From Paenalcaligenes hermetiae (GTDB lineage: Bacteria > Pseudomonadota > Gammaproteobacteria > Burkholderiales > Burkholderiaceae_B), in NCBI RefSeq assembly GCF_039543645.1, contig NZ_BAABKD010000002.1, positions 310,001 to 374,000 of the forward strand: a DNA stretch of 64,000 nt. Reading direction: 5' to 3'. Positions within the stretch are counted from its first letter, which is position 1. Every line of letters begins with the position of its first letter. The position numbers were made by a program, and so were the translations under genes. Positions 1 through 8,846 of the stretch are shown in pieces. The notes beneath the pieces are model-generated. The model saw nothing but the letters and a program-made list of their open reading frames with translations, was not told the origin of the DNA and ran no database searches.

Positions 1-772
1 AATCTGAAATCATTTGCAGATTATCCACCACCACCTGTGTACTCTGTCCCCAATCCATACGTAGCTGTGTGCTTTGAATACGAGCAGAAGCCTGCTGAGC
101 AGAAGAAAAGCCACTTAAATTGCTTTCCAGCGTCGTTCCCAACAGCTGTATTTGTGTTTTATCTTCACCCTCTAACCAGCTAAGACTGGGCAAATCAGCC
201 TGAACCTGTAACTGTTCTTTTTGGGACTGATACTGGATTTGTGCTTGGGCCGCGGTGGCTGTCAATTTATTCCCCGCCGCATCACTATAGTCCAAAGCCG
301 CAAAATCCAACTGGCTCTGCGTTGCACCATCTAGCCCAATTACAGTTTTTGCCACCAAAGGTGCTTGATTTTGTGCAGCCTCAAACCACATCTGTACCGT
401 ATCCGTCGGCAATAAAGTGAGCTCACTATAGGCTAACATGGGGCGCCAATGCCCATGCCCCAATGCAGTCAAGGGCAAAGGTCCATGCCGCAAATGGTCT
501 TGGAATAAAATTTGATGCTTATGCTCTGCATCCTGCACAACCAATTCATAATTAATTTTGGCGCTAAACCAGTGGCGATCATAACTCACTACCCGCAGCT
601 TGGCTTGGCTTTCCTCTAAGTTCACGGCTAAATGTGTTGCCACAGCAGCGTTTAACTGCTCTATCTGATGAGAAATTTCAGCCTCTGCTTTTTTCCCTAA
701 ATACCATGCTGACCCAGCATATACTGCGGCGAGCAGCGCCACCCCAGCTACGATCTTATGCGTTGCTTTCAT
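1..772 (-). CDS. DUF945 (YdgA-like) family protein, C-terminus outside window
   Basis: The reading frame is open from an ATG at 772 to the window edge, giving 257 N-terminal residues. It starts with a short basic stretch (MKATHK) and then a hydrophobic segment (about residues 7-26) that looks like a signal anchor or uncleaved signal peptide, so the protein is probably exported to the periplasm. The rest is soluble and rich in short beta-strand-like stretches, typical of the long DUF945/YdgA proteins, whose function is poorly defined. Its start overlaps the stop of the upstream dehydrogenase gene by four bases (ATGA), which supports both the start and translational coupling. The family call is by overall look, not by a sharp motif. 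Confidence 0.6.
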   Translation of the reverse strand, partial: MKATHKIVAGVALLAAVYAGSAWYLGKKAEAEISHQIEQLNAAVATHLAVNLEESQAKLRVVSYDRHWFSAKINYELVVQDAEHKHQILFQDHLRHGPLPLTALGHGHWRPMLAYSELTLLPTDTVQMWFEAAQNQAPLVAKTVIGLDGATQSQLDFAALDYSDAAGNKLTATAAQAQIQYQSQKEQLQVQADLPSLSWLEGEDKTQIQLLGTTLESNLSGFSSAQQASARIQSTQLRMDWGQSTQVVVDNLQMISD

Positions 773-1632
773 TGTTTTCCTTGAAGTGTTTGAATAATAT
801 GCGACACATCGGCATGCGCCAGACCTTGTTTGGCAGCCAGCTGATAAAGCTGATATACCGTGTGACTCACCGGCATTGCTGTCTGCTGCAGAGTAGCTAA
901 ATCGGTAATCGCTGTTAAATCTTTTAGCATTGTTTGCACTGTAGCTGTCGCCTCGCTCGGTAGATTATGCATACGCTCTACAAAAATAGGCAAGAGCGTC
1001 GAATCAGCCCACCCTCCGGCCAGCGCAGTTGCTAGCTGCTTGCTATCAATATGTGCTTCTTGGGCTAAGCATACTGCTTCGGCAATCGCTGCAATGGTGG
1101 CCGTAACAATAGTTTGATTGCATAGTTTTGTCACCTGCCCTGCCCCCACTGCACCCATATGGGTAATACGCGCCGCATAGGCCTGCAAGTAAGGCCGTAC
1201 CTGTTGTAACGCTGATGCTTCCCCACCGACCATCACCGCCAAAGTTCCGGCTTCCGCCCCCGCCGTTCCACCTGAAACAGGGGCATCTAGCCATATCCAC
1301 CCTTGAGGCAAGCGCGCGGCCAGCTGTTTAGTTTGTTGTGGGGAAACCGTAGCATGATCCACGATAATTTTGTTTGCACTCGTGACTGACGCTAACCCTT
1401 GCTCACCATACATAACCGTCTCAATAGCGGCAGCATCAAATAAGCACATTAAAATAATATCGGATTGCGCAGCTAACTGCGCAGGAGTCGTTGCTAGCTG
1501 TGCACCTTGTTTAATTAAATCATGGGCTTTTTCTGAACTACGATTCCATACAGTGAGCGTATGACCTGCTTGCAAAAGCCGCTGACACATAGGCAACCCC
1601 ATACGGCCCAAGCCTACAAAACCTACTCGCAT
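769..1632 (-). CDS. NAD(P)-binding beta-hydroxyacid dehydrogenase (3-hydroxyisobutyrate dehydrogenase family)
   Basis: This is a cytoplasmic oxidoreductase of the 3-hydroxyisobutyrate / tartronate semialdehyde / GLYR family. Residues 4-12 carry the Rossmann dinucleotide motif (GFVGLGRMG), residues 117-122 the substrate-binding signature APVSGG, and Lys169 in GAGQVTKLCNQ is the family's catalytic lysine. The length of 287 residues is normal. I chose the ATG at 1632 over an in-frame ATG at 1644 because GGAG lies six bases before 1632 and the earlier ATG abuts the terminator of ispH. The exact substrate cannot be read from the sequence. Confidence 0.85.
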   Translation of the reverse strand: MRVGFVGLGRMGLPMCQRLLQAGHTLTVWNRSSEKAHDLIKQGAQLATTPAQLAAQSDIILMCLFDAAAIETVMYGEQGLASVTSANKIIVDHATVSPQQTKQLAARLPQGWIWLDAPVSGGTAGAEAGTLAVMVGGEASALQQVRPYLQAYAARITHMGAVGAGQVTKLCNQTIVTATIAAIAEAVCLAQEAHIDSKQLATALAGGWADSTLLPIFVERMHNLPSEATATVQTMLKDLTAITDLATLQQTAMPVSHTVYQLYQLAAKQGLAHADVSHIIQTLQGKQ

Positions 1633-1644
1633 CTTTGTCTCCAT

Positions 1645-1672
1645 AAAAAAGCGCGCTATGAGCGCGCGCTTT
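1645..1672 (-). terminator. Rho-independent terminator after ispH
   Basis: On the minus strand an 8-bp stem (AAGCGCGC / GCGCGCTT, plus coordinates 1664-1671 and 1649-1656) is followed by six T residues. It sits between the ispH stop at 1684 and the dehydrogenase start at 1632. The dehydrogenase therefore probably has its own promoter or depends on read-through. Confidence 0.75.
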
Positions 1673-1683
1673 CATGGCCCCTT

Positions 1684-2661
1684 TTAAACTGAAGGGACAT
1701 TTTGAGTTTTTCTTGATAGTTCTCGCGGCAAAGGAAAAGCAATGCTTTCTTCTACACCATCAAGATTACGTACCGATACCGCACCCAGGGCTTTAATACG
1801 CCCAATAACCTGCTGCACTAGCTCCTCTGGTGCCGAAGCACCTGCCGTAATGCCCACACGCGGACGGTTTTCTAGCCACTCGGGCTGAATCATCTCCGGA
1901 TCGTCCAGCAGATAAGCGGGAGTCCCCATGCGTTCGGCAACCTCGCGCAAGCGATTCGAGTTTGAACTATTAACACTTCCTACGACCAGCACCACGTCTG
2001 CCTGTGGCGCCATAAATTTCACTGCATCTTGTCGGTTCTGTGTGGCATAGCAAATGTCGCTCTTTTTGGGCTCAACAATATTAGGAAAACGCTGACGTAA
2101 AGCATTGGCAACTTCAGCCGCATCATCAACCGATAGCGTGGTCTGCGTCACAAAAGCCAAATTATCTGGATCTGAGACCTGTAAATTGTGCACGTCCTCT
2201 ACGGTTTCCACTAAAAACATGCCCTCGGTCGCCTGCCCTAATGTGCCTTCTACCTCAGGGTGACCTTTATGACCGATCATAATGATCTCTCGACCATCTG
2301 CTCGCATCTTTGAGACCTCGCGGTGGACTTTGGTCACCAAAGGACAGGTAGCATCAAATACGGTTAGGCCACGACGTGCGGCTTCCTCTCGGACCGCTAG
2401 CGATACCCCGTGAGCTGAAAATACCACAATGGCTCCTGCTGGTGCCTCGTCAAGCTCTTTAATAAAAATCGCCCCTTTATTGCGCAAATTTTCAACAACA
2501 TAGCGATTATGTACAATTTCGTGACGTACATAAATTGGCTTGCCATGTAGTTCTAAAGCACGCTCTACAATATCAATAGCTCTATCTACACCAGCACAAA
2601 AGCCACGGGGCTGGGCCAGCATAATTTCCATATTTTCTAATGATTCAATCTGAGGCTTCAT
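1684..2661 (-). CDS. ispH: 4-hydroxy-3-methylbut-2-enyl diphosphate reductase (IspH/LytB)
   Basis: IspH is the last enzyme of the MEP isoprenoid pathway and reduces HMBPP to IPP and DMAPP with an Fe-S cluster. The three cluster cysteines are visible: Cys22 in GFCAGVDRA, Cys106 in DATCPLVTK and Cys204 in SDICYATQNRQ. The active-site HEIVHN and HKGHPEVEG motifs are intact. At 325 residues it is slightly longer than the E. coli enzyme because of about ten extra N-terminal residues. The start overlaps the fkpB stop by four bases (ATGA), and the fkpB-ispH pair is a common proteobacterial arrangement. Confidence 0.97.
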   Translation of the reverse strand: MKPQIESLENMEIMLAQPRGFCAGVDRAIDIVERALELHGKPIYVRHEIVHNRYVVENLRNKGAIFIKELDEAPAGAIVVFSAHGVSLAVREEAARRGLTVFDATCPLVTKVHREVSKMRADGREIIMIGHKGHPEVEGTLGQATEGMFLVETVEDVHNLQVSDPDNLAFVTQTTLSVDDAAEVANALRQRFPNIVEPKKSDICYATQNRQDAVKFMAPQADVVLVVGSVNSSNSNRLREVAERMGTPAYLLDDPEMIQPEWLENRPRVGITAGASAPEELVQQVIGRIKALGAVSVRNLDGVEESIAFPLPRELSRKTQNVPSV

Positions 2662-3134
2662 AGTATTCCTAAAATCTGTACGTCCAAACGAATTTGAGCG
2701 CCGGCTAAGGGATGATTAAAATCAAATAGGGCTTCGTGCTCACCCCACTGTTTTAGCACACCAGCGTAACGTATTCCGGTTGGAGCTAAAAACTCCACCA
2801 TATCCCCGGGCTGATAATTCGATTCGGGATCTGTTAAGTCTTCTAACATGCTTTTGCTTACCCACTGCACTAAAGCAGGATTGCGCTCGCCATACGCTTG
2901 CTCTGGCTCTAAAACACAGCCAAATGTCTCACCCTCTTTTTTACCTAATAGGGCCTGCTCCAAACCTGGCGCCCACTGCCCGACCCCCATCTGTAAGGTG
3001 GCGGGCTTGCCGTCAAAGGTATTCGCAAAGATTGTTCCACCGGCCGGCCCCGAGAAAATCTGAATGCAATAGTGCAAAGTTAAGTAAGAATCCGCATGGA
3101 CAATTGGCGGTACTTCATGGTTATTCGCGCTCAA
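2658..3134 (-). CDS. fkpB: FKBP-type peptidyl-prolyl cis-trans isomerase (SlpA/FkpB-like)
   Basis: This is a cytoplasmic proline isomerase of the small SlyD/SlpA class. The motif GVGQWAPGLEQALLGKKEGE (about residues 51-70), a YG pair, and DFNHPLAG near residue 138 are the family signatures; the insert-in-flap region lies between them. The length of 158 residues is normal and there is no signal peptide or metal-binding histidine tail. It is the first gene of a translationally coupled fkpB-ispH pair and diverges from radC with a 51-bp gap that must contain both promoters. Confidence 0.92.
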   Translation of the reverse strand: MSANNHEVPPIVHADSYLTLHYCIQIFSGPAGGTIFANTFDGKPATLQMGVGQWAPGLEQALLGKKEGETFGCVLEPEQAYGERNPALVQWVSKSMLEDLTDPESNYQPGDMVEFLAPTGIRYAGVLKQWGEHEALFDFNHPLAGAQIRLDVQILGIL

Positions 3135-3185
3135 GGTCTGTCACCCTAATAAGTCATTAAATCCTAATTTCATTGGCTTATTTTA

Positions 3186-3872
3186 ATGCTTACTATGACT
3201 TATAACAGTAAATCCCTAAATGATGTGCGGCCTCGTGAACGTTTATTGCAGTCCGGTCCTCAGGCGCTAAGCGATGCTGAGTTATTAGCCATCATTTTAC
3301 GCACTGGCACTCCTCAATTGTCAGTATTGGCTTTAGCACAACAGCTTTTAGAGCAACTTGGTGGTTTACGCGGACTTTTAGCAGCAGAAACCCAATCCCT
3401 TTTACAACAAAAGGGCATAGGCGTCGCTAAAGCCTGCGAATTACAAGCAATAGGTGAAATCAATCGACGCGCTCTTCAGCAAAGTCTAAAACAAGGGCCT
3501 GTCATGAACCAACCTAGCTTGGTTAAAGATTATTGCATCGCTCGCCTAGGACACCTAACGATAGAGCACTGCATCGCCTTGTACCTAGACAATCAACTTC
3601 ACCTGATTACCAGTGAAGAGGTTTCAAGAGGCACATTATCTCAAGCCTCCGTGTACCCAAGGGAAATTGTGAAATCGGCCCTCAAGCACCATGCTGCTGC
3701 GCTTATCTTGGCACATAATCATCCCTCTGGCGTACGCACAGCGAGTGCCGCTGATATTGCTCTTACTCAGCACTTACAAAAAGCACTCTCTTTAGTCGAT
3801 ATTCGGCTCATCGACCACCTGATTGTTACAGCTGGCCACGCCGCCTCTCTAGCAGAGCAGGGTGTACTCTAA
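3186..3872 (+). CDS. radC: RadC-like JAB/JAMM domain protein
   Basis: RadC family proteins have an N-terminal helix-hairpin-helix region (RPRERLLQSGPQALSDAELL, about residues 15-34) and a C-terminal JAMM domain. Here the metal motif is LAHNHPSG followed by a downstream aspartate (AADIALTQH), with an upstream glutamate in SEEVSRG. The cellular role of RadC is unsettled despite the old DNA-repair name. The length of 228 residues is typical. The start could also be the ATG three codons later; neither has a clear ribosome binding site. Confidence 0.92.
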   Translation: MLTMTYNSKSLNDVRPRERLLQSGPQALSDAELLAIILRTGTPQLSVLALAQQLLEQLGGLRGLLAAETQSLLQQKGIGVAKACELQAIGEINRRALQQSLKQGPVMNQPSLVKDYCIARLGHLTIEHCIALYLDNQLHLITSEEVSRGTLSQASVYPREIVKSALKHHAAALILAHNHPSGVRTASAADIALTQHLQKALSLVDIRLIDHLIVTAGHAASLAEQGVL

Positions 3873-3930
3873 GCCATTCGCTTTTCCACAACAAAACCCT
3901 TGACCGCCTTTAATTACGTACAAATAGGCT

Positions 3931-3958
3931 TTGCAAAATCCTTTCTAAATGATAAAAT
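3931..3958 (+). promoter_or_regulatory. Predicted sigma-70 promoter of rpmE2
   Basis: TTGCAA (3931-3936) and TAAAAT (3953-3958) are separated by 16 bp. Initiation near 3965 would leave a leader of about 70 nt before the rpmE2 ATG. Confidence 0.55.
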
Positions 3959-3986
3959 CTTTGGTTTTACAGGATACGTGGCAGAT

Positions 3987-4026
3987 TGTTGTTATTCCAT
4001 CTGTTGGCGGTCCGCTTTAAACAACA
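3987..4026 (+). promoter_or_regulatory. rpmE2 leader hairpin next to the Shine-Dalgarno
   Basis: TGTTGTT (3987-3993) is the exact reverse complement of AACAACA (4020-4026), whose last base begins the AGGA ribosome binding site at 4026-4029. A smaller GCGG/CCGC stem can form inside. The hairpin could modulate L31 translation, as leader structures do for several ribosomal protein genes. The function is inferred. Confidence 0.4.
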
Positions 4027-4036
4027 GGATAACATC

Positions 4037-4300
4037 ATGAAAGTAGGCATCCATCCCGAATACCGCGAAGTGGTGTTCTTGGACCAGCAAACTGGTAACA
4101 CATTTATCACACGTTCTACCGTTAACACTCGCGAAACTATCGAGCTCGACGGTAAAACTTACCCTCTTTTCAAATGTGACGTAACCGCTGAATCCCACCC
4201 CTTCTACACGGGCGCACAAACTCGCATCGTCGAAACAGGTCGTGTTGAAAAATTCCGCGCACGTTTCGCTCGTACTGCAGGTACACGCCAAAAAGCGTAA
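4037..4300 (+). CDS. rpmE2: Ribosomal protein L31 type B (bL31B)
   Basis: The protein is 87 residues and starts MKVGIHPEYREVVFLDQQTG, the hallmark of bL31. It has only one cysteine (KCDVTAE) instead of the zinc-binding CxxC pairs, so it is the zinc-free type B paralogue. It has the usual HPFYTG motif and a basic C-terminus. In many bacteria the type B copy is induced under zinc limitation through Zur; I see no obvious Zur box here. The ATG at 4037 is preceded by AGGA and chosen over an upstream in-frame non-ATG start. A strong terminator follows. Confidence 0.95.
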   Translation: MKVGIHPEYREVVFLDQQTGNTFITRSTVNTRETIELDGKTYPLFKCDVTAESHPFYTGAQTRIVETGRVEKFRARFARTAGTRQKA

Positions 4301-4311
4301 TTGCTCCATCC

Positions 4312-4342
4312 AAAAAAGCAGCTGAACTCAGCTGCTTTTTTT
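4312..4342 (+). terminator. Rho-independent terminator after rpmE2
   Basis: The stem AAGCAGCTGA / TCAGCTGCTT is flanked by A and T runs, so it can work in both directions. It lies 12 bp after the rpmE2 stop. Confidence 0.85.
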
Positions 4343-4416
4343 ATGCCCACCCCATTTCGCTATTCAACCCAATATGCTTTAAGATATGGCTCTTGTGTTA
4401 GCTTTATTATCATGTT

Positions 4417-6168
4417 GTGTTGAATACTACTCCTACCTCTACCCCCGCTCGCCTTACCACCCCTGCTGCCAGCAAGTTGCCGCGCGCGCTACTATGGGTT
4501 GTAGGCTTAATATATATTCTAGCTGGCTTATTTTTCCGTGACCCTTGGAAAAGTGATGATGTTATTGGCTTAGCAGCCATGCTCTCTGCCCTACAGCAAC
4601 CCAGCTGGCAAGCCATCATCACGCCTCAAATCGGCGAACTTGCCTACGCCGAAGGCGGACCACTACATATTTGGCTAGGAGCCCTAAGTATCTATTTACT
4701 TAGCCCCTTTTTTCAATGGTTTAGCTCAGAACTAGACGCTAACATCTTGGCATCACGCCTGCCCAATTTACTCTATTTTTTAATACTCATCACCACCTTA
4801 TGGCAAGGTGTCTTTAGACTAGCTAAACAAAAAGCCGCACAGCCTTTACCTTTGCCATTTGGTGGTGAGCCCTCTCCCATTGATTATGGGCGCATGATCG
4901 CCGATGCCGCGCTTCTTCTGTGCGTGGCCACCATTGGTATTCTTTGGCGCCTGCATGAAACCTCTGCCGTACCATTAAGTCTAGCGCTCTACTCCAGTGC
5001 GCTATATGCGCTTAGCTTATACAGCAAACGCCCACGCACGGCCACTATTCTTCTCACCCTAGCCCTAGCCGGCACCTTGCTCAATCAGGGTTTAGGGGCT
5101 GCTTTTAGCTTAGGTTTTGGCATTATTCTCGCCTTCGTTCTATGTGTAAGCTTACGACCTTATGCCAAACAGCTCCTCTGGGTTATCTTCGGGACAGCAC
5201 TACTCTGTAGTTTATGGATATTACCTGCCCAGCAGTCTAACTATTGGTGGCAACAATGGTGGCTCTGGCATCAGGCTCAGCTCCATTGGCCAGATCCCTC
5301 TTCTATCTTACGCTCTGGGCGTGATTTGCTCTGGTTCTTATGGCCAACTTGGCCGCTTGCCTTAATCGCTGTATGGCAGTGGCGTGCGTGGTTACGCTTT
5401 GCGCATATTGCTATCCCTCTGAGCTTAGCTATTGGGCCTTTATGCTATTTACTCTTTGCGCAACAAGCGTTTGAACCCGAGTATACTTGGCTAGTCATCC
5501 CAAGCGCCACGCTTGCCGCGTTTTCTTTACCTACTTTACGTCGGGGGGCGATCAATAGTTTTGACTGGTTTGCAGTCATGTGTTTCTCATTAATTACTGC
5601 CACGATCTGGTTAGGTTGGATTGCTTTACATACAGGTTGGCCCCCAAAAATAGCCCACAGCATTGCGCGCCAAACCCAAGGGTTTGACACCAGCATCGCT
5701 TGGCCCGCACTTGTGGTCGCTATCATCGGCAGCTTGGCTTGGCTAATGCTAGTGCTTTGGCGCTTACGCACCCATCCCCCAGCCCTTTGGCGAGGTACGG
5801 TACTTTCAGCTGGCGGCCTAATTACGGCTTGGCTGTTGCTTGTAACGCTTTGGATGCCCGCACTGGATTATGCGCGTAGCTACCGCCACGTTTCCCACCA
5901 GCTTGCTCAACAAATCCATGCCTTAACGCCCAACAGCTGTGTGCGCACCGTCAATCTAGGCTTAGGTCAGCGCGCCTCTTTTTATGTGTTTGATGCGCTT
6001 AACTTCAGTTTTAACTCAAAGTGCCGTTATATTTTGCAGCAAACCTCACCAAAGCTAAGCGCTAGCGAGCAAGACATCTTCCCATTCCCTACCACCGAAA
6101 TCTGGCGCGGCCGTCGTGGTGGGGATCGTAATGAAATGTTCCGGCTCCTTGATACACAAGCTTTTTAG
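4417..6168 (+). CDS. Glycosyltransferase family 39 (ArnT-like) membrane protein
   Basis: This is a 583-residue polytopic protein with about twelve hydrophobic segments. The first periplasmic loop holds FFRDPWKSDD, where GT39/ArnT enzymes place acidic catalytic or metal residues, and the following AEGGPLHIWLGA resembles the conserved PPLxYWL motif of the family. Such enzymes move a sugar from an undecaprenyl-phosphate donor to lipid A, a glycan or a protein in the periplasm. The acceptor cannot be told from sequence. The start is a GTG at 4417; no closer ATG is in frame. The gene stands alone, and its stop overlaps the convergent CFA synthase stop by four bases. Confidence 0.75.
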   Translation: MLNTTPTSTPARLTTPAASKLPRALLWVVGLIYILAGLFFRDPWKSDDVIGLAAMLSALQQPSWQAIITPQIGELAYAEGGPLHIWLGALSIYLLSPFFQWFSSELDANILASRLPNLLYFLILITTLWQGVFRLAKQKAAQPLPLPFGGEPSPIDYGRMIADAALLLCVATIGILWRLHETSAVPLSLALYSSALYALSLYSKRPRTATILLTLALAGTLLNQGLGAAFSLGFGIILAFVLCVSLRPYAKQLLWVIFGTALLCSLWILPAQQSNYWWQQWWLWHQAQLHWPDPSSILRSGRDLLWFLWPTWPLALIAVWQWRAWLRFAHIAIPLSLAIGPLCYLLFAQQAFEPEYTWLVIPSATLAAFSLPTLRRGAINSFDWFAVMCFSLITATIWLGWIALHTGWPPKIAHSIARQTQGFDTSIAWPALVVAIIGSLAWLMLVLWRLRTHPPALWRGTVLSAGGLITAWLLLVTLWMPALDYARSYRHVSHQLAQQIHALTPNSCVRTVNLGLGQRASFYVFDALNFSFNSKCRYILQQTSPKLSASEQDIFPFPTTEIWRGRRGGDRNEMFRLLDTQAF

Positions 6169-7421
6169 CGCGAACCATAGATATAAGCCCTACGCCATGG
6201 GTAGCTCTGGTCTTGAGGATAGTCCAACTCATCGGAGCGCCCCCCTTGGCTAGGTTGGGCCAATACCTGATGCAAAGAAATCCAACCATGCTCAAAGCCC
6301 ATCGCACATCCGGCCAAGTACACCCGATACGCTCGCAATGAGCGCTGCCCCTGCTCACCTTCTAAAACCCGTTTGGCCTCATCTAAATTTTGCTCTAACG
6401 CATCACTCCATGCCCACAGTGTGCGAGCATAATGTGGGCGCAAATTTTCTATATCTAACGCTTCTAGCCCCCCTTCAGCCAAATGGCGCAAGACATGGCT
6501 AATATGGGTCAGCTCACCGCCCGGAAAAATATATTTTTCGATGAACTCGCCCATACCCGCTCCGAGCTGGGTATGATCCACGCCCCCCGAGGTAATACCA
6601 TGGTTCATAACTAAACCACCTGGGCGTAATAAACCACGAATACGAGCAAAATAATCTGTGAGTTGAGCTCGCCCTACATGCTCAAACATTCCAACAGAAG
6701 CCATTTTGTCAAAAGGCTGATTCGTGGGGAGCCGACGATAATCCAAAAGCTCCATACGTACACGTCCGCTTAAGCCTTTTTGCTCTATCAGCTGATTCAC
6801 ATAAGCATGCTGATTGCGTGACAAGGTGATACCGGTAGCTTGTACCCCATAATGCTCTGCTGCCCACAACAACAACCCGCCCCAACCGGCCCCCATATCT
6901 AAAAAACGCTCACCCGGCTGCAAATTTAACTTACGACAAATCAGATCCAGCTTAGCTTCTTGCGCTTGCGCTAATGAAAAATCCGGCTCCGCATAATAAG
7001 CGCATGAATACACACGTAAAGGATCTAACCACAACGCATAAAAATCATCAGATAAATCATAATGAAATTCAATTTGCTTTGCATCACGCTCAATAGAGTG
7101 ACGCCACACTGATCGCAAGCGGTGGATCAGTTGTGTAAACGCTCCCGCTTTTGCCTGATTAATCGGCGTATCAGGTAAAATCGCCGCCGCAGCCTGCATT
7201 AAATCACGCATCGAACCAGAGAAATCGAAATCCCCAGCCACATAATCCTCTCCAAGTAAGCCTACCTGACCTGCTGCCAAATGCGCCAGAGCCCCCGTGG
7301 TTTTAGCATGTACAGTTAGCCTTGGATCCGAATGGCCAACTTTAGAACCATCAGGTAACACCAACAAAGTTGGAATAGGTAAACGATCGATCACGGACTG
7401 GATCGCTGCATTAACGCTCAT
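6165..7421 (-). CDS. cfa: Cyclopropane-fatty-acyl-phospholipid synthase family methyltransferase
   Basis: This SAM-dependent enzyme methylenates double bonds of membrane phospholipid acyl chains. An N-terminal lipid-binding domain (about 1-110) is followed by a class I methyltransferase domain with LDMGAGWGG as the SAM motif. YSCAYY, SVGMFEHVG and the GGELTHIS stretch are CFA hallmarks. The length of 418 residues is slightly above the E. coli enzyme. I chose the ATG at 7421 because GGAGG lies seven bases upstream; an upstream in-frame start lacks a site. It diverges from the efflux gene and converges on the GT39 gene. Confidence 0.92.
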   Translation of the reverse strand: MSVNAAIQSVIDRLPIPTLLVLPDGSKVGHSDPRLTVHAKTTGALAHLAAGQVGLLGEDYVAGDFDFSGSMRDLMQAAAAILPDTPINQAKAGAFTQLIHRLRSVWRHSIERDAKQIEFHYDLSDDFYALWLDPLRVYSCAYYAEPDFSLAQAQEAKLDLICRKLNLQPGERFLDMGAGWGGLLLWAAEHYGVQATGITLSRNQHAYVNQLIEQKGLSGRVRMELLDYRRLPTNQPFDKMASVGMFEHVGRAQLTDYFARIRGLLRPGGLVMNHGITSGGVDHTQLGAGMGEFIEKYIFPGGELTHISHVLRHLAEGGLEALDIENLRPHYARTLWAWSDALEQNLDEAKRVLEGEQGQRSLRAYRVYLAGCAMGFEHGWISLHQVLAQPSQGGRSDELDYPQDQSYPWRRAYIYGSR

Positions 7422-7549
7422 TTTTCTACCTCCATGATGTTGTATAAAATGGGGTTCCATGGCCGTACACACTGTCAGGAATCCCCGTATTGATTCATAC
7501 TGCGTGCTACTATGTCGAACTCTTACTGGTTGCTTATACTGTCTCTATT

Positions 7550-8755
7550 ATGCCTGACACCTCCTCTCGCCACCTTACACGTCAATTCCCAGCCTGGCTG
7601 GTGCTCATGGGCTTATTGACCGCTCTTGCCCCTTTGGCTATTGATATGTATTTACCTGCATTCCCGGCTATTGCCAGTGACTTACACACCACAGAAGGGA
7701 ATGTGGAACGTACATTAGCCAGTTATTTACTAGGCATGGCATTAGCCCAGCTTTTTTATGGCCCGATTGCAGATCGCTTTGGGCGTAAGCTCCCACTGAT
7801 TTTTGGACTTACTCTTTTTAGCATTGCCTCCTTTGCGGTGTCTTTTAGTCATGATATTGAGCATCTCATGTGGTGGCGTATCGCTCAAGCTTTTGGAGGA
7901 GCTGCCGGTGCTGTTATTCCTCGTGCTGTCATTCGGGATCAACTTGATACACGTAATGCCGCTAAAGCGCTTTCACTCATCATGTTAATTATGGGCGCCA
8001 CCCCCATCCTAGCACCCATTATTGGTGGCCAAATCTTGGTTGTTGCACATTGGCGGGTCATTTTTTACGTTATTACACTCTGCGGCGTTTTACTCTTGCT
8101 AAGCACAGCCTTTTTTATGCGCGAGACCTTAGCCCCAGAAAACGTTAACCCGTTGCGTGTAAGCACCATTGCTCATAACTACAAAGCATTATTTTTACAT
8201 CGTGGCTTTTTCTTTTACTCTTTAGCTGCCGCTTTTGGTTCTGCTGGTATGTTTGCCTACATCAGTGGCTCCCCTCGTACATTTATTAGTGTTTTTGAAG
8301 TTCCTACCCACTGGTTTGGCTTTTTATTTGGGCTCAATGCATTTTGCTTGATATTATCCTCCCAAATTGGCGCCCGTTTACTTAACCGCTTTACCCCCCA
8401 ACAACTGCTATCTGTCGCTCAAAACCTACAGCTTGCTATTGTATTAACTGGGTTAATGTTTACGCTTTTCGGTATAATCAATGTCTATGGCGTCATGGCG
8501 ATGCTCATGGGTTTTATGGCCTGCCAAGGCTTTATTAACCCCAATGCTGCCGCCCTTGCCTTATCCGAACAGGGTCACCGTCTTGGGGTGGCCTCTGCCC
8601 TAATGGGTACACTTCAAATGCTTTGTGGTGCTCTCGCTGGTCTTAGCGTCAGTCTATGGCAAGACCTCTCTGCTATACCGCTTGTTGCTGTCCTTGCGGG
8701 CTGCGTCAGTATTTCGTGGTTTTCTGGTCGCAGAGCACTACAACAATCAAGCTAG
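7550..8755 (+). CDS. Bcr/CflA family MFS drug efflux transporter
   Basis: This is an inner-membrane proton antiporter of the major facilitator superfamily with about twelve transmembrane helices and 401 residues from the ATG at 7550. LAPLAIDMYLPAFPAI in helix 1 is the signature of the Bcr/CflA subgroup, and GPIADRFGRKLP is MFS motif A. Helix 5 carries the motif C-like GATPILAPIIGG. An alternative TTG start at 7490 would add 20 residues with no counterpart in the family. The substrate is not predictable. Confidence 0.88.
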   Translation: MPDTSSRHLTRQFPAWLVLMGLLTALAPLAIDMYLPAFPAIASDLHTTEGNVERTLASYLLGMALAQLFYGPIADRFGRKLPLIFGLTLFSIASFAVSFSHDIEHLMWWRIAQAFGGAAGAVIPRAVIRDQLDTRNAAKALSLIMLIMGATPILAPIIGGQILVVAHWRVIFYVITLCGVLLLLSTAFFMRETLAPENVNPLRVSTIAHNYKALFLHRGFFFYSLAAAFGSAGMFAYISGSPRTFISVFEVPTHWFGFLFGLNAFCLILSSQIGARLLNRFTPQQLLSVAQNLQLAIVLTGLMFTLFGIINVYGVMAMLMGFMACQGFINPNAAALALSEQGHRLGVASALMGTLQMLCGALAGLSVSLWQDLSAIPLVAVLAGCVSISWFSGRRALQQSS

Positions 8756-8758
8756 TAC

Positions 8759-8788
8759 TTGATTTACGCTGGTTTTCTATATTAGAAT
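8759..8788 (+). promoter_or_regulatory. Predicted promoter of rpmB-rpmG
   Basis: TTGATT (8759-8764) and TAGAAT (8783-8788) are separated by 18 bp. Initiation near 8795 would make a leader of about 130 nt. Confidence 0.55.
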
Positions 8789-8813
8789 ACTTTGTTTTAT
8801 GAACTACTATAGC

Positions 8814-8846
8814 CTAAATAGTGAATGGCTTAATTTCATTATTTAG
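8814..8846 (+). promoter_or_regulatory. rpmB leader hairpin
   Basis: CTAAATAGTGAA (8814-8825) can pair with TTCATTATTTAG (8835-8846), a 12-bp stem with one G-U pair and a 9-nt loop. It lies early in the predicted rpmBG leader and has no T run, so it is not a terminator. A role in autogenous control is only a hypothesis. Confidence 0.4.
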
